Shown here piece by piece: positions 17,480-25,356 of a stretch of DNA of 64,000 bases. Within the stretch, counting starts at the first letter, position 1; the number at the start of each line of letters is the position of its first letter. The DNA is from Palsa-504 sp963835775 (lineage in GTDB: Bacteria; Actinomycetota; Actinomycetes; Streptosporangiales; Streptosporangiaceae), in contig CAWIHB010000006.1 of NCBI GenBank assembly GCA_963835775.1, positions 124,001-188,000 of the forward strand, given 5' to 3'. A model generated the notes under the pieces. The model worked only from the letters and a program-made list of their open reading frames with translations, was not told where the DNA came from and searched no databases. Position numbers and translations under genes: made by a program.

Positions 17480-18403
17480 ATGGCGGTGAACGCGGATTCC
17501 GCGGTTCAGATCGCCGGCCCGTGGAGCCATCGCTCGGTCAGCGCCAACGGGACCCGTTTTCATATCGCCGAAGCCGGCGACGGGCCCCTGGCGCTCTTGC
17601 TGCATGGCTTCCCCGAATTCTGGTGGACGTGGCGGCATCAGCTGGAGTGGCTGCCCGCGGCCGGTTTCCGGGCCGTGGCCGTCGACCTGCGCGGCTACGG
17701 CGGCAGCGACAAGCCGCCTCGCGGCTACGACCTGGTCACGGCGGCCGCCGATGCCGCCGGGCTGGTGCGGGCCCTGGGCGAGGCGAACGCGATCGTGGTC
17801 GGTCACGGCTGGGGCGGGCTGGTGGCCTGGACGCTGGGCGTTTATTACCCCAAGGTCGCCGGGCGGCTGGCTGTGGTCTCGATGGCCCACCCGCTGCGCC
17901 TGCGGTCCGCGCTGCTGGCCGACCCGCTCGGCCAGGGCCGCCGCAGCGGCTACACGTTCGGCTTCCAGCTGCCCGTGTTCCCGGAGCGGCAGCTGGTCAA
18001 GAACGGCGCCCGGCGGGTAGGCCAGCTGCTGGCGGCTTGGTCGGCACCGGGCTGGCCGGACCGGACGACCGAGCAGGTCTACGCCCAGGCCATGCGGATC
18101 CCCTCGGTGGCCCACTCGGCGCTTGAATACCACCGCTGGCTGATGCGCAGCACCCTGCGCCCCGACGGCATGCGCTATGCGCGGCGGATGCGCGCGCCGA
18201 TTCAGGTTCCGACCTTGCATCTGCACGGCGCTCTCGACTCCTGCGTGCTGCCCAGGACCGCCCGCGGCGCCGGGCGGTACGTGGACGGGCCCTACCGCTG
18301 GAAGGTGCTGGACGGTGCCGGGCATTTCCCGCACGAAGAGCGCCCGGACGCCTTCAACGCCGAGCTCCGCGGCTGGCTGGCCGACCCGGAACCGGAGCGG
18401 TGA
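17480..18403 (+). CDS. Alpha/beta hydrolase, EphE-like, with altered nucleophile site
   Basis: The 307-residue protein has an alpha/beta-hydrolase fold with the oxyanion motif LLLHGFPEFWWTWRHQ (HGFP), the family marker DLRGYGGSDKPPRGYD and a C-terminal GAGHFPHEE with the catalytic His. At the nucleophile elbow, epoxide hydrolases have Gly-His-Asp-Trp-Gly; here the sequence is GHGWGG, so the Asp is a Gly. From memory, EphE of Mycobacterium tuberculosis, which occupies the equivalent place beside marP, is also atypical here. The protein may be inactive as an epoxide hydrolase or use another residue. Its stop overlaps the DUF309 start (GTGA). Confidence 0.85.
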   Translation: MAVNADSAVQIAGPWSHRSVSANGTRFHIAEAGDGPLALLLHGFPEFWWTWRHQLEWLPAAGFRAVAVDLRGYGGSDKPPRGYDLVTAAADAAGLVRALGEANAIVVGHGWGGLVAWTLGVYYPKVAGRLAVVSMAHPLRLRSALLADPLGQGRRSGYTFGFQLPVFPERQLVKNGARRVGQLLAAWSAPGWPDRTTEQVYAQAMRIPSVAHSALEYHRWLMRSTLRPDGMRYARRMRAPIQVPTLHLHGALDSCVLPRTARGAGRYVDGPYRWKVLDGAGHFPHEERPDAFNAELRGWLADPEPER

Positions 18404-19101
18404 CGCGGGATCGTGATCCCGCTGGGCGGCCCAGGAACTCCCGCCCGCGTGACACGCTGGGACGGCCGCTGGACCGCGGCGGTACGGGTGCGGCCAGGGT
18501 GCCCGATGACCTGGTCCTCTCCGGGCCGCAGGCGGCCCGGCTGGCCGATCAGATGCTGCGCGCCGGGCAGCCCTTCCATGCCCACGAGGTGCTCGAGGCC
18601 GCATGGAAGTCCGGTCCGCCCGCCGAGCGGGACCTGTGGCAAGGACTGGCTCAGATCGCGGTCGGGCTGACCCACGCCCACCGGGGCAATGCCCGCGGCG
18701 CCGTTACCCTGCTGCGGCGCGGCGCCCAGCGGGTTCGCGCCTACCGCGGCCAGAGCGGGCTCGCCCCGGACAGTGACCATGCGGATGGGGACCATGCGGA
18801 TGGGGACCATGCGGATGGGGACCATCCGTACGGGATCGACGTGGCCGGCTTCCTGGCCGCAGCCGACGGCCTCGCGGCTCGTATCGAGCGGGACGGGCTG
18901 GGCCTGCTTCCGGCCCGCGATCTGCGGCCGGGGCTGCTGACCGCTCCGGCGTTAGTCGCAGGAGGAGGTGGAGACGGGCTCGGTGAGGTGCTCGCCCGCG
19001 GCGGCGTCGGCGGATACCTCGGCGGCGGTCAGAGCGAAGCCGGTGTTGCTCACCCCGACTGCGGCGGCGAACACCACCCCGTCCACGGTCCCGGCCGGTG
19101 A
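18400..19101 (+). CDS. DUF309 domain protein with repeat insertion
   Basis: The DUF309 core lies at about residues 45-105 (AGQPFHAHEVLEAAWK, WQGLAQIAVGLTHAHRGNARGAVTLLRRG). It is interrupted after VRAYRG by a His/Asp-rich insertion (DHADGDHADGDHADGDH) made by a 15-base tandem repeat. The GTG start overlaps the hydrolase stop; a GTG at 18499 (VPDDLVLSG) would begin closer to the domain. The final 150 bases are antisense to the end of marP and encode Gly-rich sequence without homology, so the natural end of the protein may have been lost or extended. Function of DUF309 is unknown. Confidence 0.75.
   Translation: MTRDRDPAGRPRNSRPRDTLGRPLDRGGTGAARVPDDLVLSGPQAARLADQMLRAGQPFHAHEVLEAAWKSGPPAERDLWQGLAQIAVGLTHAHRGNARGAVTLLRRGAQRVRAYRGQSGLAPDSDHADGDHADGDHADGDHPYGIDVAGFLAAADGLAARIERDGLGLLPARDLRPGLLTAPALVAGGGGDGLGEVLARGGVGGYLGGGQSEAGVAHPDCGGEHHPVHGPGR
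18775..18834 (+). repeat. 15-bp tandem repeat inside the DUF309 gene
   Basis: Three exact copies of gaccatgcggatggg at 18775-18819 and a diverged fourth at 18820-18834, in frame, encoding DHADG. The exact identity points to replication slippage; copy number could vary between strains. Confidence 0.9.
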
Positions 19102-20148
19102 CAGCAGCGGGCCGCCCGAGTTACCGGACTCCACCACGGCCCGTATCTCGTAGATCTGGCGGGTAACGGTGCTGGTCTCGTAGATATTCGGTCCTTCGGC
19201 GTCCTGGACGCCGCCGATCCTGGCCGGCACGGTGTGCAGGTACATGGCGTCCAGTGGATAGCCCGCCACGACCGCGTTGTCGCCTGGATTGGCCGGGCCG
19301 GCCAAGCGCAGCGACGGCAGGCTGAGCTGGGGGACATACAAGATGGCCACGTCGATCTGCGGGTCGTAGAAGACCACGGTGGCGGGGAGGTGCGTCCCGG
19401 TGTCGGTGATGACGGTCTGTCCCGTGGTCACGCCCGCGACCACATGCGCGTTGGTGAGGACGTGCTGCGGCGAGATGACGAAGCCCGAGCCCTCGATGGA
19501 GCGCTGGCAACTGGGCGCCACACCCTGGATCTTCACCACGCTGGACCGGGCGGCCAGGAATCCCGGGCTGTTGAGCACGGCCGGGTCGGGCGGCGGGATG
19601 GCCAGGATGCGCTCCGCGCCGATCCCGCTGAACACCTCGGCGTAGGTGCTGTTGCTGGCCAGCAGCCTGCGGAAGTCGGAGAACATGGTCCGGGCGGGCG
19701 ACGGCATGAACTTGTCCAGGGCCTGCAGCACGATCGAGTTGTTGACCTGCGAGTCGACCACGGGGAACGGGGACTCGATCAGCACGGACCCGACCACCCA
19801 GGCGATCAGCAGTACCGACAGCATGCTGACCACCGAGCCGCCGACCGAATCAAGCACCGTGGCGGAGTGCCAGGTGACCGTGGAGCGCATGGCCGCCCCG
19901 ATGGAGGAGGCGATGAACTGGCCGATCACGGCGAAGCTGACCAGCAGCACCACGGCGATGACATCCTGCTGGGTCTGGCCGCCGACCAGGGCCCGGGAGA
20001 TGCTCGGCCCGAACTGCGCACCCAGCAGCGCGCCGCCCACGAAGCCGAAAAAGCTCAGCACGCCGACGATGAAGCCCTGCCGGTACCCCGACACGGCGAA
20101 CGCGGCGACAACCACGATCAAGATAAGGTCGAGCACATCTCCGTGCAC
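18952..20148 (-). CDS. marP: MarP-like membrane serine protease
   Basis: The only usable start in frame is the GTG giving VHGDVLDLILIVVVAAF, yielding 398 residues, the usual MarP length. Residues about 5-150 form four membrane helices (CvpA-like), and residues about 190-398 a trypsin-like protease with His in VLTNAHVVAG, Asp in DPQIDVAILYV and Ser in ESGNSGGPLL. Two Cys (in APSCQRS and the C-terminal STSSCD) could form the regulatory disulfide known from mycobacterial MarP. In M. tuberculosis MarP protects against acid in the phagosome by cleaving cell-wall hydrolases. It overlaps the nudix gene by 31 bases and ends antisense inside the DUF309 gene. Confidence 0.92.
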   Translation of the reverse strand: MHGDVLDLILIVVVAAFAVSGYRQGFIVGVLSFFGFVGGALLGAQFGPSISRALVGGQTQQDVIAVVLLVSFAVIGQFIASSIGAAMRSTVTWHSATVLDSVGGSVVSMLSVLLIAWVVGSVLIESPFPVVDSQVNNSIVLQALDKFMPSPARTMFSDFRRLLASNSTYAEVFSGIGAERILAIPPPDPAVLNSPGFLAARSSVVKIQGVAPSCQRSIEGSGFVISPQHVLTNAHVVAGVTTGQTVITDTGTHLPATVVFYDPQIDVAILYVPQLSLPSLRLAGPANPGDNAVVAGYPLDAMYLHTVPARIGGVQDAEGPNIYETSTVTRQIYEIRAVVESGNSGGPLLSPAGTVDGVVFAAAVGVSNTGFALTAAEVSADAAAGEHLTEPVSTSSCD

Positions 20149-20825
20149 GACCCTAACCGTATAGCGTTTTCCGCACTTCCTGGCCCGCCCGGCGGAGGTA
20201 CCCAGTCGATCACCTCGGCGGCAGACCAGGGCCGCTCCCAGCCGGCCAGCGCGAGCAGGCGGTCGACCAGCACAGCGGTGAATCCCCAGATCAGCATGCC
20301 CCTGACCCGGAAGGCCGGGGTGGTACGCCCGTCCGGCACCCGGACCACCGCCCGGGCGGCGGGATCGGTCAGCTCGCTGACGGCGATCCGCTCCACCGCA
20401 GCCACCTCGGCCGGGTCCACGGGCGCGACCGCGCAGGGCTCGCGCCACCAGGCCAGCACCGGGACGACCCGGAATCCGGTGCGCGGGATGAACAGCTCGG
20501 GCAGCGTGCCGACGATCTCGACGCCGTCCGGGTCGACCCCCACTTCCTCGGCCGCCTCCCGCAACGCCGCGGCCACCGGCCCGGAATCGGTGGCGTCGAT
20601 GGCGCCGCCCGGGAACGCGGGCTGGCCCGCATGCAGCCGCAGATCGTCACTGCGCTGGATCAAGAGCAGGTCCGGACCGTCGGGGCCAGCACCGAACAGG
20701 ATGAGCACGGCCGAGGCCCGGCCGCCGGTGACGGGCGGCCGGGCCTGCGGTTCGGTCTCCATGGCCGCGGCCGCCACGAACAGCTCCCGGAGCCAGGCGG
20801 GCTGCGGGCGGCTGACCGCGGTCAC
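20118..20825 (-). CDS. Nudix hydrolase (CoA-pyrophosphatase-like)
   Basis: The start is the GTG at 20825 (VTAVSRPQPAWLREL), which overlaps the nth stop as GTGA. The 235-residue protein carries a Nudix box (G-x5-E-x7-REUxEExGU) as GGAIDATDSGPVAAALREAAEEVGV region and the upstream LHAGQPAFPGG segment typical of the NudL/CoA pyrophosphatase group (UPF0035). By family it would cleave CoA or related pyrophosphates; the substrate is not proven. The gene sits between nth and marP as in mycobacteria, and its last 31 bases overlap marP. Confidence 0.9.
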   Translation of the reverse strand: MTAVSRPQPAWLRELFVAAAAMETEPQARPPVTGGRASAVLILFGAGPDGPDLLLIQRSDDLRLHAGQPAFPGGAIDATDSGPVAAALREAAEEVGVDPDGVEIVGTLPELFIPRTGFRVVPVLAWWREPCAVAPVDPAEVAAVERIAVSELTDPAARAVVRVPDGRTTPAFRVRGMLIWGFTAVLVDRLLALAGWERPWSAAEVIDWVPPPGGPGSAENAIRLGSCTEMCSTLS

Positions 20826-21529
20826 GAGAACGGGCCGGGCTTGACAAGCTTCGCGGCGACTACCGGATCGACGGGTCCCTCGCCGTAGGACGGGCACAGC
20901 CGGGCCAGCCCGCAGGCTCCGCAGGCCGGCCGGCGGGCGTGGCAGACCCGGCGGCCATGCCAGATCAGCCGGTGCGAGAGCATCGTCCAGTCCCGGCGCG
21001 GGATGAGCGTACCCACTTCGGCCTCGATCTTGACCGGGTCGTCGCTCGAGGTCCAGCCGAACCGGCGGGCCAGCCGCCCGAAATGGGTGTCCACGGTGAT
21101 CCCGGGGATGCCGAAGGCGTTACCCAGTACCACGTTGGCGGTCTTCCGGCCGACGCCCGGCAGGGTGACCAGATCAGACAGCCGCGGCGGCACCTCACCG
21201 CCGAACCTGTCGCACAGCGCCTGCCCGAGTCCCATCAGGCTGTTGGCCTTGGCGTGATAGAACCCGGTCGACTGGATGATCTTCTCCAGTTCGTCCCGGT
21301 CCGCGGCCGCGTAGTCCGCGGCGGTCGCGTACCTGGCGAACAGGGTCGGGGTGACCAGGTTGACCCGCTTGTCGGTGGTCTGCGCGGACAAGATCGTGGC
21401 CACCAGCAGCTCGAGCGGCGTGCTGAAGTTCAGCTCGGTGTGCGCATCCGGGTACATCAGGGCCAGCTCGCGGTCGATCCGGCGGGCCCGGCGGACCAGT
21501 GCGGTATGCGAAGGGGGCTCAGCGGTCAC
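20822..21529 (-). CDS. nth: Endonuclease III
   Basis: Base-excision-repair glycosylase/AP lyase for oxidised pyrimidines. The 235-residue protein shows the helix-hairpin-helix LPGVGRKTANVVLG with the catalytic Lys, the catalytic Asp in ITVDTHFGR, and the [4Fe-4S] ligands in the pattern C-x6-C-x2-C-x5-C (CHARRPACGACGLARLC). The GTG start lies nine bases after the stop of the sigma-like gene, so the two appear co-transcribed. Normal length. Confidence 0.95.
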   Translation of the reverse strand: MTAEPPSHTALVRRARRIDRELALMYPDAHTELNFSTPLELLVATILSAQTTDKRVNLVTPTLFARYATAADYAAADRDELEKIIQSTGFYHAKANSLMGLGQALCDRFGGEVPPRLSDLVTLPGVGRKTANVVLGNAFGIPGITVDTHFGRLARRFGWTSSDDPVKIEAEVGTLIPRRDWTMLSHRLIWHGRRVCHARRPACGACGLARLCPSYGEGPVDPVVAAKLVKPGPFS

Positions 21530-21538
21530 CGTCCCAGC

Positions 21539-23353
21539 TTAGGCTGGCTGGGAGGGCGTCGTCTCAGCCGTGGCCGAGGGCGTCCCGCTCGGTGACGCCG
21601 GGGAGCTGGGCGCCGGGCTGGACGGCGGCGGGCTGGACGGCGGCGGGCTCCAGGGCCGCCTCGGCCGATGGCCGGACCCGGTGCCTGACCCGGTGCCTGA
21701 CCCGAGGCCGGACCCGGTGCCCGAGCCCGGCCCGGAGCCGGACGCGGACGCAGAGCCCCAGGCGACCGAGACGGTCATGACCGCCGAGGATCCCGAGCTG
21801 GCCGGGGACGTCCCGCCGGGGGCGGCAGCAATGGAGATGACCGCGCTGCCGCTGCTCCCCCGCACGCTCACCGTGATCGTGGTGGACTGCCCGGCCTTCA
21901 GGGTCCCATGGCCGCTGCTGAGGCTCGCCTGGGTCGAGGACGCGCTCGCCGACCAGCGGACCGCCCCGCCCGCGGCGGTGAGGGTGATGGTCCCGGTCGA
22001 GGACGAGCCCAGCGTGAGGCTGTCCGGCGCCGCGGTCAGCGTCGGGGTGGACGGCGGCGGCGCGATGGCGGACGGCAGGACGGGGGCCTGCGACGAGGTC
22101 ACCGGCAGGGTGGCGGCCACGGCCAGGGCCTCGGTCCTGGTGGTGCTGCGCGGCACCGGAGGCGGCGACGAGCGGACGCTGGCCGGCCGCCTGACCTTGA
22201 CCGGGACGGTGATGTCGGCCCCGCCGCCCAGCGGAGCCGATGCGGAGGCCGATGGCGCTGGCGGAGCGATAGTCGGGCCGCTGGCCCGCATGGCGGTGGG
22301 GATGCCGCTGAAGCCGAGGACGGCGAACAGCGTGGTGACGCCGAGGGCACATGCTCCGGCAACGATCGCCCGGCGGCCGGGCATCCGCCGCCGGCGGGCA
22401 GATGGCGCGTTCCTGCGGCCGGTCCCGGCCGGGCGGCCAGGCCCCTGCTGGGCCGTGGGGTGTTCACTGGGCGCGGTTTCCCGCACCGGCGCCGGCTTGA
22501 GCGCGACCGCGAACACGTCGAAGTCCGGCGCGGCCGGGACTTCGGCCACCATGGCGGCGGGCATCACCGGGAACCCGGCGGCGTTGAACTCCGAGGCCCG
22601 GCCGGTCACGAACTCCCGGTACGCCGACAGCCTGGGGTCGGCAATGAACTTGAGCACCTCCAGCCGCGCCACCGTGGAGAACGCGGGCGCGGGCAGCAGG
22701 GTGAAGACGCGAGCCGCGGACACGTTGCGGGGCAGGTTCAGCCCGCAGTCTGGGCAGGCGCCGGCGTGTTCGAGCACGCGATCCCTGATCGCCGCGGTCA
22801 TCATGCCGGTCCAGCCGCTCATCACCTCGGCGCGGGCCGGGCAGTCGTAATTGCGCCGGATCAGGACCTCGGCGCCGAGGCTGCGCTCCAGGTTCTGCTT
22901 GGCCCGGTCCAGGAGTTCCTCGGCGTCAGCGGGCGGCAGGCCGAGCACCAGGCTCAGATCCATGTCGTGCCCGAAGGCGAGCTCCAGCGCCTCGAGTTCG
23001 CCGGGCTGGATGCTCATCGCCGCGTTCCAGGCCATCAGCCGCGAATCGGCATCAAGCTGGTCCGGGCGGGCAGGGGGCTCATCGGCGTCCGAAGCGGGCA
23101 CCGCCTCGCGTCGGCGGCATTCCGCCCGAGCCAGCGAATAAAGCCATGGGCCGAGCAATTTACCAGAAGCCAGGCGGTCGATGTGCGCCGCGGCGACAAC
23201 CAGAGTATCGCGCACCACGATTTGCGCATTTTCGCGATTTCGGAGCATACACCAGCAATAGCGGAAGAGCCGGTCACCATATGCGTCAAATAGGTCAGCG
23301 AGCGCGCCTGGGGAGCTTGTACGCAGCGCGGCCGCGAGCTGGGGGTCATTCAT
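21539..23353 (-). CDS. ECF sigma-like protein with transmembrane segment and BACON-like exported tail
   Basis: From the ATG giving MNDPQLAAALRTSSPG the product is 604 residues. Residues about 5-190 resemble ECF sigma regions 2 and 4 in degenerate form (ALADLFDAYGDRLFRYCWCMLRNRENAQ ... LELAFGHDMDLSLVLGLPPADAEELL). A CPDCG motif follows (about 225). A membrane helix (AIVAGACALGVTTLFAVLGF, about 345-365) separates this from a Ser/Thr/Pro-rich outer part with a BACON-like beta module (DSLTLGSSSTGTITLTAAGGAVRW...) and a Gly-Ser repeat tail ending in Pro-rich sequence. The layout suggests a membrane-tethered regulator with an outside sensor part; DNA binding is unproven. First gene of the nth-nudix-marP operon. 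Confidence 0.7.
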   Translation of the reverse strand: MNDPQLAAALRTSSPGALADLFDAYGDRLFRYCWCMLRNRENAQIVVRDTLVVAAAHIDRLASGKLLGPWLYSLARAECRRREAVPASDADEPPARPDQLDADSRLMAWNAAMSIQPGELEALELAFGHDMDLSLVLGLPPADAEELLDRAKQNLERSLGAEVLIRRNYDCPARAEVMSGWTGMMTAAIRDRVLEHAGACPDCGLNLPRNVSAARVFTLLPAPAFSTVARLEVLKFIADPRLSAYREFVTGRASEFNAAGFPVMPAAMVAEVPAAPDFDVFAVALKPAPVRETAPSEHPTAQQGPGRPAGTGRRNAPSARRRRMPGRRAIVAGACALGVTTLFAVLGFSGIPTAMRASGPTIAPPAPSASASAPLGGGADITVPVKVRRPASVRSSPPPVPRSTTRTEALAVAATLPVTSSQAPVLPSAIAPPPSTPTLTAAPDSLTLGSSSTGTITLTAAGGAVRWSASASSTQASLSSGHGTLKAGQSTTITVSVRGSSGSAVISIAAAPGGTSPASSGSSAVMTVSVAWGSASASGSGPGSGTGSGLGSGTGSGTGSGHRPRRPWSPPPSSPPPSSPAPSSPASPSGTPSATAETTPSQPA

Positions 23354-23478
23354 GCCGGAAAAGTTATAGCAATCGCGTGCGCCCAGCCAGCTATTCAACA
23401 TAACGAGCGGTTAAACCAGTACTTTTTCCTTAGTGCACGGAAACGGATCAATGCGGTTTCCTGATAAGTTCGCACCAG

Positions 23479-24201
23479 TTAGCGGGCGGCTGACACCGGT
23501 TCGGGTGGATGCACGGCGCAGACGGACGGATCGTAGGGCGCGGGAGTCAGCCGGGCCGCCAGCGGGGCCGTGCGCGGATCGGCCGGGTTGACGTGCCGTC
23601 CCGCCACCACGATCGCGACCCGGCCGGCGCCCGCCCGCTTGAGCGCAGCAGCGGCCGACTGGGCACTGGCCCCCGATACCCAGCTGTCCTCGAGCAGCAG
23701 CACGCCTGCGGCGGCCGGCAGCCGGCCGCCCAGGAAGCGGTCCGGATCGAGGTCACGGCCCTGGCGGCCGGGACGGATGGCCAGCGGGGCCAGCGGCAGC
23801 CCGAGATGAGGCCCGACCAGCCGGAGCAGCGGGTGCGATCCGGGACGCCCGCACCCGGTCGGCACCACGGCCAGGTACGTGGGCGGCGGCATGGCCGCCT
23901 GGCGCCAGACGCAGACGCCGTGATCGCGCAGGAAGGCCAGCAGCAGGGCCTGCAGCGACGCCCGCGCCGGGCCGCCCGGATCCGGCCCGGACTTGTACCG
24001 CCACAGGTCAGCGGCCTGCGCCGTGCCCTTGACCGCATACGAGATGGGCACCACCGCGTCGGCCAGCAGCCCGGGTCCGAGCAGGTCATGACCGTCGCAC
24101 TGATAGCAGCGGGCGTATCCGGGCCGGACCGGGCCGCGGCACACGGCGCAGTCCCGGCCGGCCGCGCGCGGCCTGACCTGATACAGCACCGGGACTGGCA
24201 T
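23479..24201 (-). CDS. ComF-like phosphoribosyltransferase family protein
   Basis: The 240-residue protein begins with a zinc-finger-like pair (CAVCRGPVRPGYARCYQC) and contains the PRPP-binding loop near residue 170 (GVLLLEDSWVSGASAQS). The middle segment (ISYAVKGTAQAADLWRYKSG) matches ComF-type proteins, which share the amidophosphoribosyltransferase fold and in naturally competent bacteria help DNA uptake. No other competence gene is near, so its role here is open. It is separated from the downstream sigma-like gene by 125 bases of AT-richer DNA and is likely its own unit. Confidence 0.75.
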   Translation of the reverse strand: MPVPVLYQVRPRAAGRDCAVCRGPVRPGYARCYQCDGHDLLGPGLLADAVVPISYAVKGTAQAADLWRYKSGPDPGGPARASLQALLLAFLRDHGVCVWRQAAMPPPTYLAVVPTGCGRPGSHPLLRLVGPHLGLPLAPLAIRPGRQGRDLDPDRFLGGRLPAAAGVLLLEDSWVSGASAQSAAAALKRAGAGRVAIVVAGRHVNPADPRTAPLAARLTPAPYDPSVCAVHPPEPVSAAR

Positions 24202-24406
24202 GGGCCGATGCTACGGAACGGCACTGACAAAACACTCGGTGGCGAAGGAATGGGTGTCCAGGGCCAGGTTCGAGGAGATGATCGGCGCGGGAGTCATCAC
24301 CGACGATTCCACCCTGGCCGCCTACGCCCTGCTGCTGATCAGCGAAGCAGCGGCGCGAACAGGTCGCCGTGCCGGGCCACCCGCGCCAGCGCCGTCTCGG
24401 CCGTGA
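24200..24406 (+). pseudogene. Remnant of a Nudix-type hydrolase 3' end
   Basis: A short forward frame encodes SVAKEWVSRARFEEMIGAG then VITDDSTLAAYALLLIS, which resembles the C-terminal helix region of actinobacterial ADP-ribose-type Nudix hydrolases. The Nudix box and the rest of the domain are absent upstream, where the ComF start lies, and the downstream part is antisense to ligD. It is best read as a truncated relic; a functional 68-residue peptide cannot be excluded. Confidence 0.4.
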
Positions 24407-25226
24407 AGAACAGGTCCTGGGGCTGGCGGCAGGATGCCACCTCGTCCCAGCTGACCGGCGTGGAGACGGTAGGGAACTGGCGGGCGCGCAGCGAGTAGGG
24501 GGCGACGGTGGTCTTGGCGCCGTTGTTCTGGCTCCAGTCGATCAGGACCTTGCCGGTGCGCAGCGCCTTGGTCATCCGCGAGACCACCCGGCGGGGCTGG
24601 TCGCGCTCGAGGCGTTCGGCGAAGGCCCGGGCCTGGTCGCTGGCCTGCTCGGAGGTCACACCGGAGATCGGGGCGTACAGCTGCAGTCCCTTGCCGCCCG
24701 AGGTCTTGGCCAGCGGCGCGAGGCCCTCGGCGGCTAGCAGCGGCCGCAGGTCCTCCGCCACCCGGCAGCAGTCCACGATGTTGGCCGGCGCCCCGGGGTC
24801 CAGGTCGAAGACCAGCAGGTCGGGCAGGCGGATCTCCGGTACCCGCCACTGCGGCACGTGCAGTTCCAGGCCGGCCAGGTTGGCGGCCCAGATGAGGGCG
24901 GGCAGGTCGTCCACCACCAGGTAGGTCACCGTGCTGCCCCGCCCCCGCGAGCTTTCCGAAGGTATCCGGGCGGTGCGGATCCAGTCCGGCCGGTGCTCGG
25001 TGACGTGCTTCTGGAAGAAGGCCTCGCCGTCGACGCCCTCGGGATAGCGCTTCAGGGTCAGCGGGCGGTCGGCCAGATGGGGAAGCAGGGCCGGTGCCAC
25101 CCGCTGGTAGTAGTCGAGGACTTCGGCCTTGGTGAACCCGGTCTCCGGGTACAGGACCTTGGCCAGGTTGGTCAGCGTCAGCGTCCGGCCGTCCACCTGG
25201 ACCGCGACTTTGGTCTCAGGGCTCAC
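24339..25226 (-). CDS. LigD-type polymerase/primase domain protein (NHEJ)
   Basis: The GTG at 25226 (VSPETKVAVQVDGRTLTLTNL) gives 295 residues, beginning directly with the LigD polymerase domain; an upstream GTG at 25319 would add 31 residues encoded by the dispersed repeat. Family markers seen: LTLTNLAKVLYPETGFTKAEV, HLADRPLTLKRYPEGVDGE, FQKHVTEHRPDW, the catalytic acidic pair in LLVFDLDPG, and SGGKGLQLYAPI. LigD polymerases fill gaps with ribonucleotides during non-homologous end joining together with Ku. It is transcribed just after the ligase half of LigD. No Ku gene is in the window. Confidence 0.88.
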   Translation of the reverse strand: MSPETKVAVQVDGRTLTLTNLAKVLYPETGFTKAEVLDYYQRVAPALLPHLADRPLTLKRYPEGVDGEAFFQKHVTEHRPDWIRTARIPSESSRGRGSTVTYLVVDDLPALIWAANLAGLELHVPQWRVPEIRLPDLLVFDLDPGAPANIVDCCRVAEDLRPLLAAEGLAPLAKTSGGKGLQLYAPISGVTSEQASDQARAFAERLERDQPRRVVSRMTKALRTGKVLIDWSQNNGAKTTVAPYSLRARQFPTVSTPVSWDEVASCRQPQDLFFTAETALARVARHGDLFAPLLR

Positions 25227-25269
25227 TCTGTTTTCCGTTCGCCTCAGGGCGCCTGAAGGCGTCTCCTTC

Positions 25270-25356
25270 CCCTCGTCGCTCGTTCCTCGCTCCCGGGGTG
25301 GGCTTGGGGGAGAAAGCACAGTCCAGGCGACGCCGCGCCCTTCGGCTCACTCACGG
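25270..25356. repeat. Dispersed repeat, copy 2 (LigD ligase/polymerase junction)
   Basis: Shares a 24-base exact block with 5495-5518, then has a 25-base insertion (25294-25318) relative to copy 1, then the matching cagtccaggcgacgccgcgcc and cactcacgg parts. It fills the space between the two LigD genes and includes the ligase stop codon. Confidence 0.7.
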
